Source: Azorinus chamasolen (Eukaryota > Mollusca > Bivalvia > Cardiida > Solecurtidae). From it: DNA of 64,000 bases. Of the stretch, positions 31,932 through 42,427 are shown in pieces. The position numbers were made by a program, and so were the translations under genes. Positions within the stretch are counted from its first letter, which is position 1. The number at the start of each line of letters is the position of its first letter. The notes beneath the pieces are model-generated. The model made no database searches. It was given only the letters and a program-made list of their open reading frames with translations, and was not told the origin of the DNA. The stretch lies in assembly GCA_963576725.1 (NCBI GenBank), contig OY755241.1:76866701-76930700 (forward strand). The letters run 5' to 3'.

Positions 31932-32055
31932 AAAAAGAGCATTTGCTCCATAGGAACAATGCTCTATTTATCACAATGGTTTCAAAACTATACAATTCTA
32001 AAAAAAAATATTCCTTTTCTCTAGTAAAAAATAGCCTATGAGTTAATGGGTAAAA
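31932..32055. mobile_element. TTAA-N MITE, right half (interrupted)
   Basis: AAAAGAGCATTTGCTCCATAG with mirror arm, ending GAGTTAATGGGTAA. Confidence 0.7.
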
Positions 32056-32075
32056 CAAGGGCATGTTGTATTGCT

Positions 32076-33197
32076 ATGCAAGACATAAGTCCCCCACCGG
32101 ACTGAAAAAAACCTCCACTCTCCCCACCCCACCCACCCATGGTGTGGTTGACCATGGTATATACATGACCACCTGAATGGTATTAGTACCTACTTTCATA
32201 CATTGAATCAGTAAATAAAAAGTTATTGTTCCGACAAGAAAATATGAAAAAGGGGAGTAACTCCAAAAATATTGATGCTAGAGTTATTGCCCTTGTGCAT
32301 GACACTACCCCTCATCATGCGTGTTCCATATGTGAAGTTTCAAATCAATTGAACCAGTAGAGAAAGAGTTATTGTCCGGACAAAAAAATATGAAAAAGGG
32401 GAATAACTCCAAAAATATTGATGCTATAATTATGGCCCTTGTGCATGACACTACTCCTGATCATGCTTCTTCAATGTGTGAAGTTATAATGAATTTGGCC
32501 TAACTTTGTAGGAGATATTGCCCGGACACGAAGTGTGACAGACGGACTGACAAGAAAATGTGAAAAAGGGGAATAACTCCAAAAATATTGATGCTAGAGT
32601 TATGGCCCTTGTGTATGACACTACCCCTTATCATGATTGTTCCATATGTGAAGTTTCAAATCAATTGAACCAGTAGATAAAGAGTTATTGTCCGGACAAA
32701 AAAATATGTAAAAGGGGAATAACTCCAAAAATATTGATGCTAGAGTTATGACCCTTGTGCATGACACTAGCACTCATCATGCTTCTTCAATGTGTGAAGT
32801 TATAATGAATTTGGCCTAACTTTGTAGGAGATATTGCCCGGACACGAAGTGTGACAGACGGACTGACAAGAAAATATGAAAAAGGGGAATAACTCCAAAA
32901 ATATTGATGCTAGAGTTATGGCCCTTGTGTATGACACTACCCCTTATCATGATTGTTCCATATGTGAAGTTTCAAATCAATTGAACCAGTAGATAAAGAG
33001 TTATTGTCCGGACAAAAAAATATGAAAAAGGGGAATAACTCCAAATATATTGATGCTAGAGTTATGACCCTTGTGCATGACACTAGCCCTCATCATGCTT
33101 CTTCAATGTGTGAAGTTATAATGAATTTGGCCTAACTTTGTAGGAGATATGGCCCGGACAAGAAGCGTGACAGACGGACAGACGGACGGACAGACGG

Positions 33198-33232
<35 letters not shown>

Positions 33233-33282
33233 GAATCGAGCAAACCTATAGTCCCCCAACCGGTAACCGGTGGGGGACTAAT
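32076..33282 (+). mobile_element. HLE5 element
   Basis: 5' CATAAGTCCCCCACCGGAC; cores with GGGGAATAACTCC, TTGATGCTAGAGTTATGG and ATGTGAAGTTTCAAATCAA; a long GACGGACAGACAGACAGAC tail; 3' hairpin CCCCCAACCGGTAACCGGTG. 5' AGTCCCCCACC and 3' GGTGGGGGACT are complementary. Confidence 0.8.
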
Positions 33283-33359
33283 AAGAGACCCTTAAAAGTT
33301 ACTTCGAGATAACAGAAGTTCAAGTCAGCCTATTACCAACTAGAAACCATTCTTGAAGT

Positions 33360-33735
33360 CACAGCTTAATGCAGGTGAAAAGTAATGCAGAATACTGCGG
33401 TAGGAACTTTCACCATTACCTGCAACCTGCATCGAGCTGTTGCATGTCTTTACAGATATACAAAGTAATGCAGAATACTGCGGTAGGAAGTTTCAGCATT
33501 ACCTGCAACCTGCATCAAGCTGTTGCATGTCTTTACAGATATACAGTAGAACCTGTCCTATATATAAGCCATTCATTTATTGAACACACAAGTCTTAAAA
33601 AGGAGGTGGTAGCTTAATGCAGCTTAAAAGCAATACAGAAAGCTCCTATAGGAGCTTTCATCATTACTGTTGACTTGCAATTTAAGCTACTGCATTCCCT
33701 ACAGACCCATAATTAGACCTCTTTTGATGGTCGCT
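33360..33735. repeat. Duplicated G palindromes
   Basis: AAGTAATGCAGAATACTGCG repeats at 33378 and 33463 (~87 bp apart). A third, better palindrome at about 33604-33690 has AGAAAGCTCCTATAGGAGC. ACAGTAGAACCTGTCC at 33544 suggests a damaged CAGT-T end. Confidence 0.6.
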
Positions 33736-33966
33736 TAACCCTTTCCTCCATAAATACGCCTTTCTGCGCCTCTGCAAAAATCACCAGTTGAAACCATTGT
33801 GATAAATAGAGCATTTGCTCCTATAGGAGCAAATGCTTTATTTATCACAATGGTTTCAAATTACAATATTCTAAAAAATTTCCTTTTCTCTAGTTAATGC
33901 TCCTTTTGGGTAGATTTATTCAAAGATGTTGGATCTAAAAAAAAAGGGTATTGGGGAAAGGGTTAA
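33735..33966. mobile_element. TTAA-N MITE
   Basis: TTAACCCTTTCCTCC to GGGGAAAGGGTTAA, core AGCATTTGCTCCTATAGGAG. Here the outer ends resemble the P family while the core is N type. Confidence 0.8.
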
Positions 33967-34100
33967 AACAGGTTCTACTTTATGCAGTGGTACTTTTTAT
34001 TACAAATTTTGGAAGGGATAAAATTTTAGCTGGAGTTATATTGATGTTTGTGTTTCCTGAGTTTTGAGATATCAAGGTTTCCTAGTTTTTCAGTTCTTAC

Positions 34101-34186
34101 CTGTTGGTGTTTAGGGCAGGCACAAGTAGGCTGATCATTACATTTATCATTGTCCTCTAGCCCAATGCAGGTATAACAATGACGAG
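34101..34186 (-). CDS. Exon: first half of Ly6/uPAR-type domain
   Basis: The acceptor TTTTGTTTTGTTTTAG and the donor CAACAG|GTAAGA are both near-consensus. The 86 nt enter in phase 1 and leave in phase 0, 28 codons. RHCYTCIGLEDNDKC with a C-x2-C opening, then QPTCACPKHQQ, is the standard start of a Ly6/uPAR fold. It joins the preceding Ser-Gly exon as G+CT (Ala), and the following exon opens MCLTKYVDG. Ly6 genes commonly split the domain between two exons, as here. The pair is a phase 1-1 cassette, so it can be inserted or skipped without changing frame. Confidence 0.8.
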
Positions 34187-34218
34187 CTAAAACAAAACAA
34201 ACAAAATAATTTACCATC

Positions 34219-34475
34219 TTTAACCCTTTACTCCATGAAGAGTCATGTGACCTCATGTCAGAAATATTGTCATCTTGAATAATAATTAGATTAATTGTTG
34301 TAATAGCACATGGCAGAGGAATTTTTTGTCATGGTAAAAAATGTAGAATCATAGCTACATTATATCAGAAGCAAACAGAGCAGACCCTGATCAGATGGCT
34401 CCTATAGGAGCCGTCTGATCTGGGTCTACTCTGTTTGCAGGAGCATGGAAAAGCGTATTTATAGAGTAAAGGGTT
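34219..34475. mobile_element. TTAA-P MITE, full length
   Basis: TTAACCCTTTACTCC to GGAGTAAAGGGTTAG; near-perfect core arms meeting at GGCTCCTATAGGAGCC. Located 32 bp upstream of the acceptor of exon 34101-34186. Confidence 0.8.
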
Positions 34476-34479
34476 AGAC

Positions 34480-34908
34480 ATGACAATTTACCTAATAAAT
34501 ATTCATGTAAAAGTTCAGGACTGTGTCAACACCAATTAGTGGATTTTACTATAAGCATTATGAACCAGCGATCTGTATCCATAGCAGAAACTGTTGAATC
34601 AGGTATATGATATTCCATAAGCAAGATAGGTAGACCCTGATTAACCTTTAGCCTGCTATGGGCGGATGAGTAAATACCTTTGCAAACAGTTTGGATCCAG
34701 ATGAGACGCCGAGTAACTCGGCATATCATCAGGATCCAAACTGTTTGATACCTTGATTGCATTTTGGTAGCCAAATTGATCATAGCTTGAATTTTGAAAA
34801 TGCAGTTGGTGAACGATTCCACAAATATAATTTGCTCAGCTGGCTAAAGGTTAAACAGTTCATACAGGAGCAGTCAGATCTGAGTCTTCTCTGTTTGCAC
34901 AGGTGTTA
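34480..34908. mobile_element. TTAA-P MITE split by a TTAA-K MITE
   Basis: Left portion with GATATTCCATAAGCAAGATA, right portion AGTCTTCTCTGTTTGCACAG. The TTAA-K insert (34641-34854) is TTAACCTTTAGCC to GGCTAAAGGTTAA with TTTGGATCCAGATGAGACGC core. Confidence 0.75.
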
Positions 34909-37900
34909 ACAAGAGTACCGCATACGGTACATAATACGCCCACTTGCAAACTTTCTCTGATTCAACATGCCTTATAAGTGTTGACATTTTCTAATCTGTG
35001 CTTCAGAACTTGATTTCCATATTAAGGTGATACTATCTTTTAAAAAAATGAAGTGAATATCTTATTAAATAAAAAAGTTAAATAAAAAATATCCTCATAT
35101 TTGCAGATTTTTGAAAAGTGCAACGGCCACAACTCTGTAAAGACAAACTGAATGAACCTCAAAATAAACTCAGCTTCAGATTTTGTTGCTTAAAACATTT
35201 CTTTTAAGTTTCATTTATATCATTTTAATAGTTTTCCCAGAAAACAAGAGACAAACTAAAAGCTGACCGACAAACAAAGCAACGAACACACAAAGTTCAA
35301 GGACCATAACTTTAGAATAAAACTAGAACTATCACTAAAGGTGATGAATACCCCCACACGGCAGCCTTGATTGCAAATCCAAGTTTTGAACATGTAACAG
35401 GACCAAATAACAAAAATACCCAAAGTTCAAATAGAGAAAATTCTGTAAATTTATGCCAAATATCAAGTGAATCAGGTTGAAATTGAAGGAGGAGTTCAAA
35501 GTACAAGATTTTGCCTGCCAATTTCAAGGCCAAAGGTCAAGGTCAAGGTCACAGAGACCTGAAATTTGTGTCTTGCACATCTACTACTTCTGAGTAACAT
35601 TTATGCCAAGTATCAAGTAAATCAGGTTGAAAGTGAAGGAGGAGTTCACCGTACAAGATTTTGCCTGCCAATTTTAAGACCAATTTCAAGGCCAAAGGTC
35701 AAGGTCACAGAGATTTTAAATTTGTGTCTTGCACATCTACTACTCCTGAGTAACATTTATGCCAAGTATCAAGTGAATCAGGTTGAAAGTGAAGGAGGAG
35801 TTCAAAGTACAAGATTTTGCCTGCCAATTTCAAGACCAACGGTCAAGGTCAAGGTCACAGAGACCTGAAATTTGTGTCTTGCACATATACTACTCCTTTG
35901 TAACATTTATGCCAAGTATCAAGTGAATCAGGTTGAAAGTGAAGGAGGAGTTCAAAGTACAAGATTTTGCCTGCCAATTTCAAGACCAATTTCAAGGCCA
36001 AACGTCAAGGTCAAGGTCACAGAGACCTGAAATTTGTGTCTTACACATCTACTACTCCTGAGTAACATTTATGCCAAGTATCAAGTGAATCAGGTTGAAA
36101 TTGAAGGAGTTCAAAGTACAAGATTTTGCCTGCCAATTTCAAGACCAATTTCAAGACCAAAGGTCAAAGTCAAGGTCACAGAGACCTGAAATTTGTGTCT
36201 TGCACATATACTACTCCTTTGTAACATTTATGCCAAGTATCAAGTGAATCAGGTTGAAAGTGAAGGAGGAGTTCAAAGTACAAGATTTTGCCTGCCAATT
36301 TCAAGACCAATTTCAAGGCCAAACGTCAAGGTCAAGGTCACAGAGACCTGAAATTTGTGTCTTACACATCTACTACTCCTGAGTAACATTTATGCCAAGT
36401 ATCAAGTGAATCAGGTTGAAATTGAAGGAGGAGTTCAAAGTACAAGATTTTGCCTGCCAATTTCAAGACCAAAGGTCAAAGTCAAGGTCACAGAGACCTG
36501 AAATTTGTGTCTTGCACATCTACTACTCCTGAGTAATATGTATGCCAAGTATCAAGTGAATCAGGTTGAAATTGAAGGAGGAGTTCAAAGTACAAGATTT
36601 TGCCAGCCAATTTCAAGACCAATTTCAAGGTCAAAGGTCAAGGTCAAGGTCACAGAGACCTGAAATTTGTGTCTTGCACATCTACTACTCCTGAGTAACA
36701 TTTACACCAAGTATCAAGTGAATCAGGTTGAAAGTGAAGGAGGAGTTCAAAGAACAAGATTTTGTCTGCCAATTTCAAGACCAATTTCAAGGCCAAACGT
36801 CAAGGTCAAGGTCACAGAGACCTGAAATTTGTGTCTTACACATCTACTACTCCTGAGTAATATTTATGCCAAGTATCAAGTGAATCAGGTTGAATGTGAA
36901 GGAGGAGTTCAAAGTACAAGCTTTTGCCAGCCAATTTTAAGACCAATTTCAAGGCCAAAGGTCAAGGTCACAGAGACCTGAAATTTGTGTCTTGCACATC
37001 TACTACTCCTGATTAACAATTATGCCAAGTGTCAAGTGAATCGGGTTGAAACTGAAGGAGGAGTTCGCCGTACAAGATTTTGCAGACAGACCGACCGCCG
37101 GACCGACAGGCTGATTCCAGTATACCCCCCTCAAACTCTGTTTGTGGGGGTATAATGACTAACAAAAACCCCCGCAATATATGTGAAAATTCATATTAAG
37201 GTTTAACCATATAAAAAAATTGAAGTAAATATCATTTCAAATGAAAAAGTTATGGCCATCCTGATATATATTTGCATAGATTTGCATTATTTCTTTTAAG
37301 TGCAAGGGCCATAACTCTGAAACGAACAATCAAACGAACCTCAGAATCAACTCAGCTTCAGATCTTGATGCATTAAACATTTGTGTGAAGTTTCATTAAT
37401 ATCTCTCAAATAGTTTTCCCAGAAAACAGTGGACAAACTATTTGCATATATTTGCATTATTTTTTAAGTAAAAGGGCCATAACTCTGAAACGAAAAATCA
37501 AATGAATCTTAGAATCGACTCAGCTTCAGATCATGATGCATTAAACATTTGTGTGAAGTTTCATTAATATCTCTCAAATAGTTTTCCCAGAAAACAGCGG
37601 ACAAACTATTTGCATGTATTTGCATTATTTTTTAAGGACAAGGGCCATAACTCTGAAACGAAAAATCAAATGATCCTCAGAATCAATTCAGCTTCAGATC
37701 TTGATGCATTAAACATTTGTGTGAAGTTTCATTAAAATCTCTCAAATAGTTTTCCCAGAGAACAGCGGACAAACTATTTGCATGTATTTACATTATTTTG
37801 TAAGTAAAAGGGCCATAACTCCAAAACGACAAATCAAATGAACCTCAGAATCAACTCAGCTTCAGATCTTGATGCATTAAACATTTGTATGCAGTTTCAT

Positions 37901-38188
37901 TAATATCTCTTATATAGTTTTCCCAGAAAACCGCCGACAAACTATTTGCATTTTTTAAGGACAAGGGCCATAACTCTGAAACGAAAAATCAAATGAACCT
38001 CAGAATCAACTCAGCTTCAGATCTTGATACATTAAACATTTGTGGGAAATTTTATTAATATCTGTCAAACAGTTTTCCGAGAAAACTGCGGACAAACAAA
38101 ATGTTGACGGACGAACGAACGAACGAATGAACGGACGGACGGACAGGGCCACGCCAATATACGACCACCTTTATTAGGTGGGCGTATA
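34909..38188 (+). mobile_element. HLE3 element, copy b, containing HLE2b
   Basis: ACAAGAGTACCGCATACGG start and GGTGGGCGTATA end as in 4950-6715. Its cores are interrupted at 35316-37157 by a complete HLE2 element. The CGAACGAACGAATGAACGG tail is at about 38113-38145. Confidence 0.8.
35317..37157 (+). mobile_element. HLE2 element, copy b (nested)
   Basis: Same ends as 14941-16833 (AACTAGAACTATCACTAAAG; TTTGTGGGGGTATAAT). Core and tail lengths differ: the (CCGACCGCCGGA) tail is shorter. Confidence 0.85.
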
Positions 38189-38189
38189 A

Positions 38190-38687
38190 AAATGGTAAAT
38201 CCTTTAGTTCATGAATATGCATGTAAGAAATAATAAGATGCGTTATTCTAATGATGGCATAATTATGAACTCAGGAAAACCTGGACAGGAACTGTAGAAT
38301 CATATCACTACTTTTATATAACCCTGTACTCCGTGAATATTCATGTAACCAATAGTGACATTACGAATATTTATTAGCTATATTTCTAAAATGACATAAT
38401 CTACAAAGGATATTTTTATAGTAATAGAAACTGTGGAACAAATTCTCTTCCACAGACAGACAGTCAAATTATCTACTACAGACAGATGGACATACAAACT
38501 CTCCTAAACAGACATTTTGACATGGCAATAACCATATATTAACAGCTTAGCGCAAAACTAATATAACTACATTCCGTAATAATTAATAAGCATTAAAATT
38601 TTGCAAATCATCTTTTTCTTTTATTATGAAAACAATGATGTTTTTTTCCATTTCTTTCAGAATTCACTAGAGGTTTTTGTCAAAAAA
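38190..38687. mobile_element. TTAA-P remnants, otherwise unidentified
   Basis: AAATCCTTTAGTTCATGAATATG and TAACCCTGTACTCCGTGAATA look like two right ends of the family without cores. 38430-38687 shows nothing clear. Confidence 0.4.
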
Positions 38688-39957
38688 ACGGATGTCTCCC
38701 CTCTAAGAAAAACAATATGTAAAGGGAAATCACTAAAAATGTTATGGTCTTGATGAATGATACTTCCCCTCATTATGCGTTTTCCACACTAAATTTTTCA
38801 AGAAGAAAATGATAACAGCTAATAACTCAAAAAATACTGATACCAGATTTATGGCCCTTGTGCATGACACTTACTTTCATCATGCTCTTTCCAAAAATAA
38901 AATGTCATTCCAATAGCATCAGTCGAACAGGAGTTATTGATCGGCCAAAAAATGTAACAAAGGGCAATAACTCCAAAATTATTGAAGCCAGAATTATGGC
39001 CCTTGTTCATGACACTTTCTCTCATCATGCTCTTTCCATGTATGAAGTTTCAATACGATGGCAAGAGCCATGTAGGAGTTATCGTCCGGACAAGAAAGAA
39101 TTAAACAAATGTACAAGGGGCAATAACTCTAAAATTTATTGAAGCTCGAGTTAAGGATCTTATGCATGACACTTTCTCTTATCATGATCGTTACATGTAT
39201 GAAGTTTCACTCCAATGGCATGTGTCACATAGGAGTAATCATCCGGACAAAAAATTGTGATTTTTTTTTACAAAGGGCAATAACTCCAATATTAGTGAAG
39301 CCAGAGTTATGGACCTTGTGCATGACACTTCCTCTCGTTATGATCTTTCCATATATGAAGTTTCAATTCAATGGCATGAGCCATATAGAAGTTATTGTCC
39401 GGACAAAAAAGCGTGATTTTTTTTACAAAGGGCAATAACTCCTATATTAGTGAAGCCAGAGTTATGTACCTTCTGCATGACACTTCCTCTCATTATGCTC
39501 TTTCCATATATGAAGTTTCAATCAACTGGCATCAGGCATTTTGAAGTTATTATCCGGACAAAAAATTATGATATTTTTTACAAAGGGCAATAACTCCAAT
39601 ATTAGTGAAGCCAGAGTTATGGACCTTGTGCATGACACTTCCTCTCATCATGATCTTTCCATATATGAAGTTTCAATCCAATGGCATGAGCCATGTAGGA
39701 GTTATCTTCCGGACAAAAAAGTGTGATTTTTTTTTACAAAGGGCAATAACTCCAACATTAGTGAAGCCAGAGTTATGGACCTTGTGCATGACACTTCCTC
39801 TCATTATGCTCTTTCCATATATAGTTTCAATCAACTGGCATCAAGCATATTGAAGTTATCGTCCGGACAAAAAGTGTGACAGACAGACGGACAGACAGAC
39901 AGACAACTCTCACGAAAACAATATGTCTCCCCCATATAAATATGGGGGGAGACATAA
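38688..39957 (+). mobile_element. HLE8 element
   Basis: GGATGTCTCCCCTCTAAG start and CCATATAAATATGGGGGGAG end. Cores of ~155 bp: GGGCAATAACTCC, TGAAGCCAGAGTTATGG, TGCATGACACTTCCTCTC and ATGAAGTTTCAAT. Tail GACAGACGGACAGACAGAC. Confidence 0.8.
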
Positions 39958-39987
39958 TTATCAGAGTTTCAAACAGTTCAAATCAAG

Positions 39988-40064
39988 GTTCGTTCTCAAG
40001 TTTTTGATTGGTCGGATTTGAGCCTTTGGCTCAAATCTGACCAATCAAAAGCTTGAGAACAAAC
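39988..40064. repeat. Long hairpin
   Basis: TTTGATTGGTCGGATTTGAG and its mirror CTCAAATCTGACCAATCAAA, extended outward by TTCTCAAG/CTTGAGAA; arms of ~32 bp, loop of ~4 nt. Confidence 0.8.
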
Positions 40065-40169
40065 TCAGACTCAACTAAAAACCTTTATAAGCATGGACCC
40101 TGATGAGATATCTATTTACTCAGCAATCTGCTTACACAGGTCATTACTGTTTCACCCCATAGATTGTGG

Positions 40170-40650
40170 TTAACCCATTCCTTCATAGGCTAGTTTTAGA
40201 TCCAACCTCTTTCACCCGTTCCTCCACGAATATTTATGTAAAAATAATGATGTCATTAATATTGTTTAGATTAATTTGTTATAATAATAATTCATAAACA
40301 GGACATTTTGGCCATGGAAAAAACTGTAGAATCTGATCTATAAGCAAATTGTGCAGACCCTGATCAGACGGCTCCTATCAGAGCCATCTGATCTGGGTCT
40401 ACTCTGTTTGCAAAGGCGTAGAAAGGCGTATTCATGGAGGAAAGGGATAAAAAAATATACTGAAAAGGAGAATTCACTAGAGAAAAGGAAGCTTTTAAAA
40501 TTGTGTAGTTTTGAAACCATTGTTCGCAAATGCTCTGTTTATCACAATGGTCTCAAAAGAGACTTTAACAGAGGTGTCAAAATCTGTCAATGTTAGAAAA
40601 TGGATCAAAAGGTGTCACTATGAGCAAATGGGTTAAAAGGTGTCAATGTT
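40170..40650. mobile_element. TTAA-N MITE interrupted by a TTAA-P MITE
   Basis: TTAACCCATTCCTTCATAGGC to about 40212, then a P element (about 40213-40450) with GCTCCTATCAGAGCC core, then the remainder of N with TTTGAAACCATTG and a partially deleted core. Confidence 0.65.
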
Positions 40651-40777
40651 AGGGAATGCAATAAAATGCATCAATATGAGGGAACGGGTTAAAAGGCATC
40701 AATATGAGGGAACGGGTTAAAAGGCATCAATATGAGGGAATGGGTTAAAAGGTATCAATGTGAGGGAATGGGTTAAC
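40600..40777. repeat. Minisatellite, 28-bp unit
   Basis: Five to six copies of AAAAGGCATCAATATGAGGG plus AACGGGTT; it reads as an amplified TTAA-N right end. Confidence 0.8.
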
Positions 40778-41014
40778 ACAGTTTTGCACTAAGCCCTCTA
40801 TATGTACTGATACAATTTGACAGAACTTATGTTGACACATTTCTTCAAACACTTGTTTCATACTGGTCAAGAGCCTGTGAACCATCACACGTTTCTCAGC
40901 TACCAGGACACTAAGGCTTAGGCTCAACACATTTCCAGGCTTCTTCAAACTTCCAACAAAGCTCTGAGATAACATCTCCATAATAGCCGCTGTCTCAGCT
41001 GCTGCTGCCAGTAC

Positions 41015-41445
41015 CTGATCCAGAACCTCTGCTCTCAGATTCAAACTTTTTACCCTAAGCTCCAGAACGTTTGCTCTTAGAGCTAGACCCTTTCCTCTTA
41101 TCCCTTTCTCCTTTGCTCTCAGATCCTGCAGTTCCACCATCAGATCCAGATTCTTTATTGTTAGATCCTGACCCTTTGTGTCCAGGTTTAGATCCATTGC
41201 CATCAGGTCCAGAATCTTTGTTCTCAGGTTTCGATCTTTTGTCCCTTTGTCCAGGACTTCCACCATTAGATCCGGATTGTGTGTGAGATCCAGCGTCTCT
41301 ATCAGATCCAGTCTCCCCAGATTCCTTAGAAGATCGAGACTCATCAGATTGAGACTTATCAGATCCAGTGTCTCCAGACCTAGTCTGACTTGATCCAGAA
41401 TTATCACCAGATTTATCCCATCCAGACTGTGGGCGTCCCTGATTG
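41015..41445 (-). CDS. Exon: Ser-Gly-rich linker, with in-frame TAG
   Basis: The acceptor GTGCTAATTTTAG precedes C-AAT-CAG and the donor is GGATCAG|GTACTG. The 431 nt enter in phase 2 and leave in phase 1. The frame set by the upstream exon reads a low-complexity acidic/basic Ser-Gly chain (SGDNSGSSQTRSGDTGSD, KESGSDGGTAGSESKG) with many SG dipeptides, as in glycosaminoglycan-attachment or shell-matrix type linkers. A TAG at 41055-41057 interrupts it 14 codons before the donor; AAG at that site would fit the repeat. A 239-residue open frame in another phase (40745-41464) is a by-product of the TCTGGATCTGAT periodicity. An alternative donor before the TAG (AAAC|GTTCTG) would also be phase 1 but is weak. 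Confidence 0.6.
41055..41057 (-). other. In-frame TAG in the Ser-Gly exon
   Basis: Reads TCT GGA GCT TAG GGT AAA AAG in the frame forced by the flanking splice phases. It is a nonsense mutation, a sequencing error, or a sign that this exon is optional. Confidence 0.6.
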
Positions 41446-41629
41446 CTAAAATTAGCACAAACATATTTAGAAAATTGAAACCGGGAATTCTAAAATTTGG
41501 AACATTTTACCCTTTACTTGATCAGTATTCATTACAAGATAATTACAACATGAATATTAATTAACTAATAATTATAATGGACTTCTGTGTAAATGATTAA
41601 AGCAACAGGTTAACATCATTCAAATAGCC

Positions 41630-41848
41630 TTAACCCATTACCTCATAGGCTATTTTTAGATACAACCTCTTTGAATAAATCTATCAAAAAGGAGTATTAA
41701 CTAGAGAGAAGGAAAATTTTTGAATTTTGTAGTATGAAACCATTGTGATAAATAGAGCATTTGCTCCTATAGGAGCAAATGCTATATTTATCACAATGGT
41801 TTCACAAAGTGACTTTTACAGAGTCGTCAAAATCAGGGAATGGGTTAA
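41630..41848. mobile_element. TTAA-N MITE in a 410-bp intron
   Basis: TTAACCCATTACCTC to GGGAATGGGTTAA; core AGCATTTGCTCCTATAGGAG. It makes up over half of the intron between the two neighbouring exons and ends 7 bp from the splice donor at 41855. Confidence 0.85.
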
Positions 41849-41855
41849 ACCTTAC

Positions 41856-42060
41856 CCCTGCTCATCTAGTAGCTCCATGATTATTCCATACAGACAGGAA
41901 AGGCAGTCCAGTGGATTAATGTTTGGTTCCTCCGGGGGGCAAACAGGCATATTCGGAGATGAAGTCCACCTGACGGTATAATTCTACCACAACAGACTTC
42001 TCCCACCCAACACAGTCATATGTAACCTGATATATGCAGTCCTTTGTTTCTTCAATCATT
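41856..42060 (-). CDS. Exon: helical Cys module with a C6 frameshift
   Basis: The acceptor TTATTTTTTTCCAG and the donor CAGGG|GTAAGG are strong. It enters in phase 2 as CA+A (Gln) from the 54.1 kb exon. Cysteines at exon residues 8, 16 and 39 match the 58.9 kb exon position for position (C-x7-C-x22-C): ETKDCIYQVTYDC, then FISEYAC. After YACLPP a run of six C's (41934-41939 on the plus strand as G's) throws the frame into a stop 6 codons on. With five C's the reading continues through NPLDCLSCLYG and LLDEQG to the donor in phase 2, matching the next exon. Either the homopolymer is mis-called or the allele is broken. Confidence 0.65.
41934..41939 (-). other. Homopolymer frameshift site (C6 in coding sense)
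   Basis: Both halves of the exon are open in different frames on either side of this run. The downstream frame contains LDCLSCLYG and reaches a good donor, so one extra base is implied. Confidence 0.6.
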
Positions 42061-42113
42061 CTGGAAAAAAATAATAGTACTGCCATTTCATAAAAATAAA
42101 TTGTGTAGCTGAT

Positions 42114-42342
42114 GTAACCCATTACCTCATAGGCTATTTTTAGATCCAACCACTTTGAATAAATCTATCGAAAAGGAGCATTAACTAGAGAAAAGGAAAA
42201 TTTCAGAATTTTGTAGTTTTAAACCATTGTGATAAATATAGCATTTACTCCTATAGGAGCAAATACTCTATTTATCACAATGGTTTAAGAAAGTGACTTT
42301 TACAGAGGCATAGAAAGGCATATCCATGGAGGAAAGGGTTAG
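42114..42342. mobile_element. TTAA-N MITE
   Basis: TAACCCATTACCTCATAGGC to GGAGGAAAGGGTTAG; core AGCATTTACTCCTATAGGAG. It begins about 54 bp upstream of the acceptor of exon 41856-42060. Confidence 0.8.
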
Positions 42343-42427
42343 ATTAAAATCAGCCGTTTGGATTACTATGGTTATATAACCTAAAATGCGCTCATACGTA
42401 TCTAAACAGTAGAACCAGTTATAACCC

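Noticed and set aside
40745..41464. 239-codon minus-strand open frame with LDLM/LDLI repeats
   Set aside because: It is the out-of-phase reading of the Ser-Gly exon. The phase dictated by the upstream exon gives the SG-rich frame, and the long frame runs through the splice donor into the intron.
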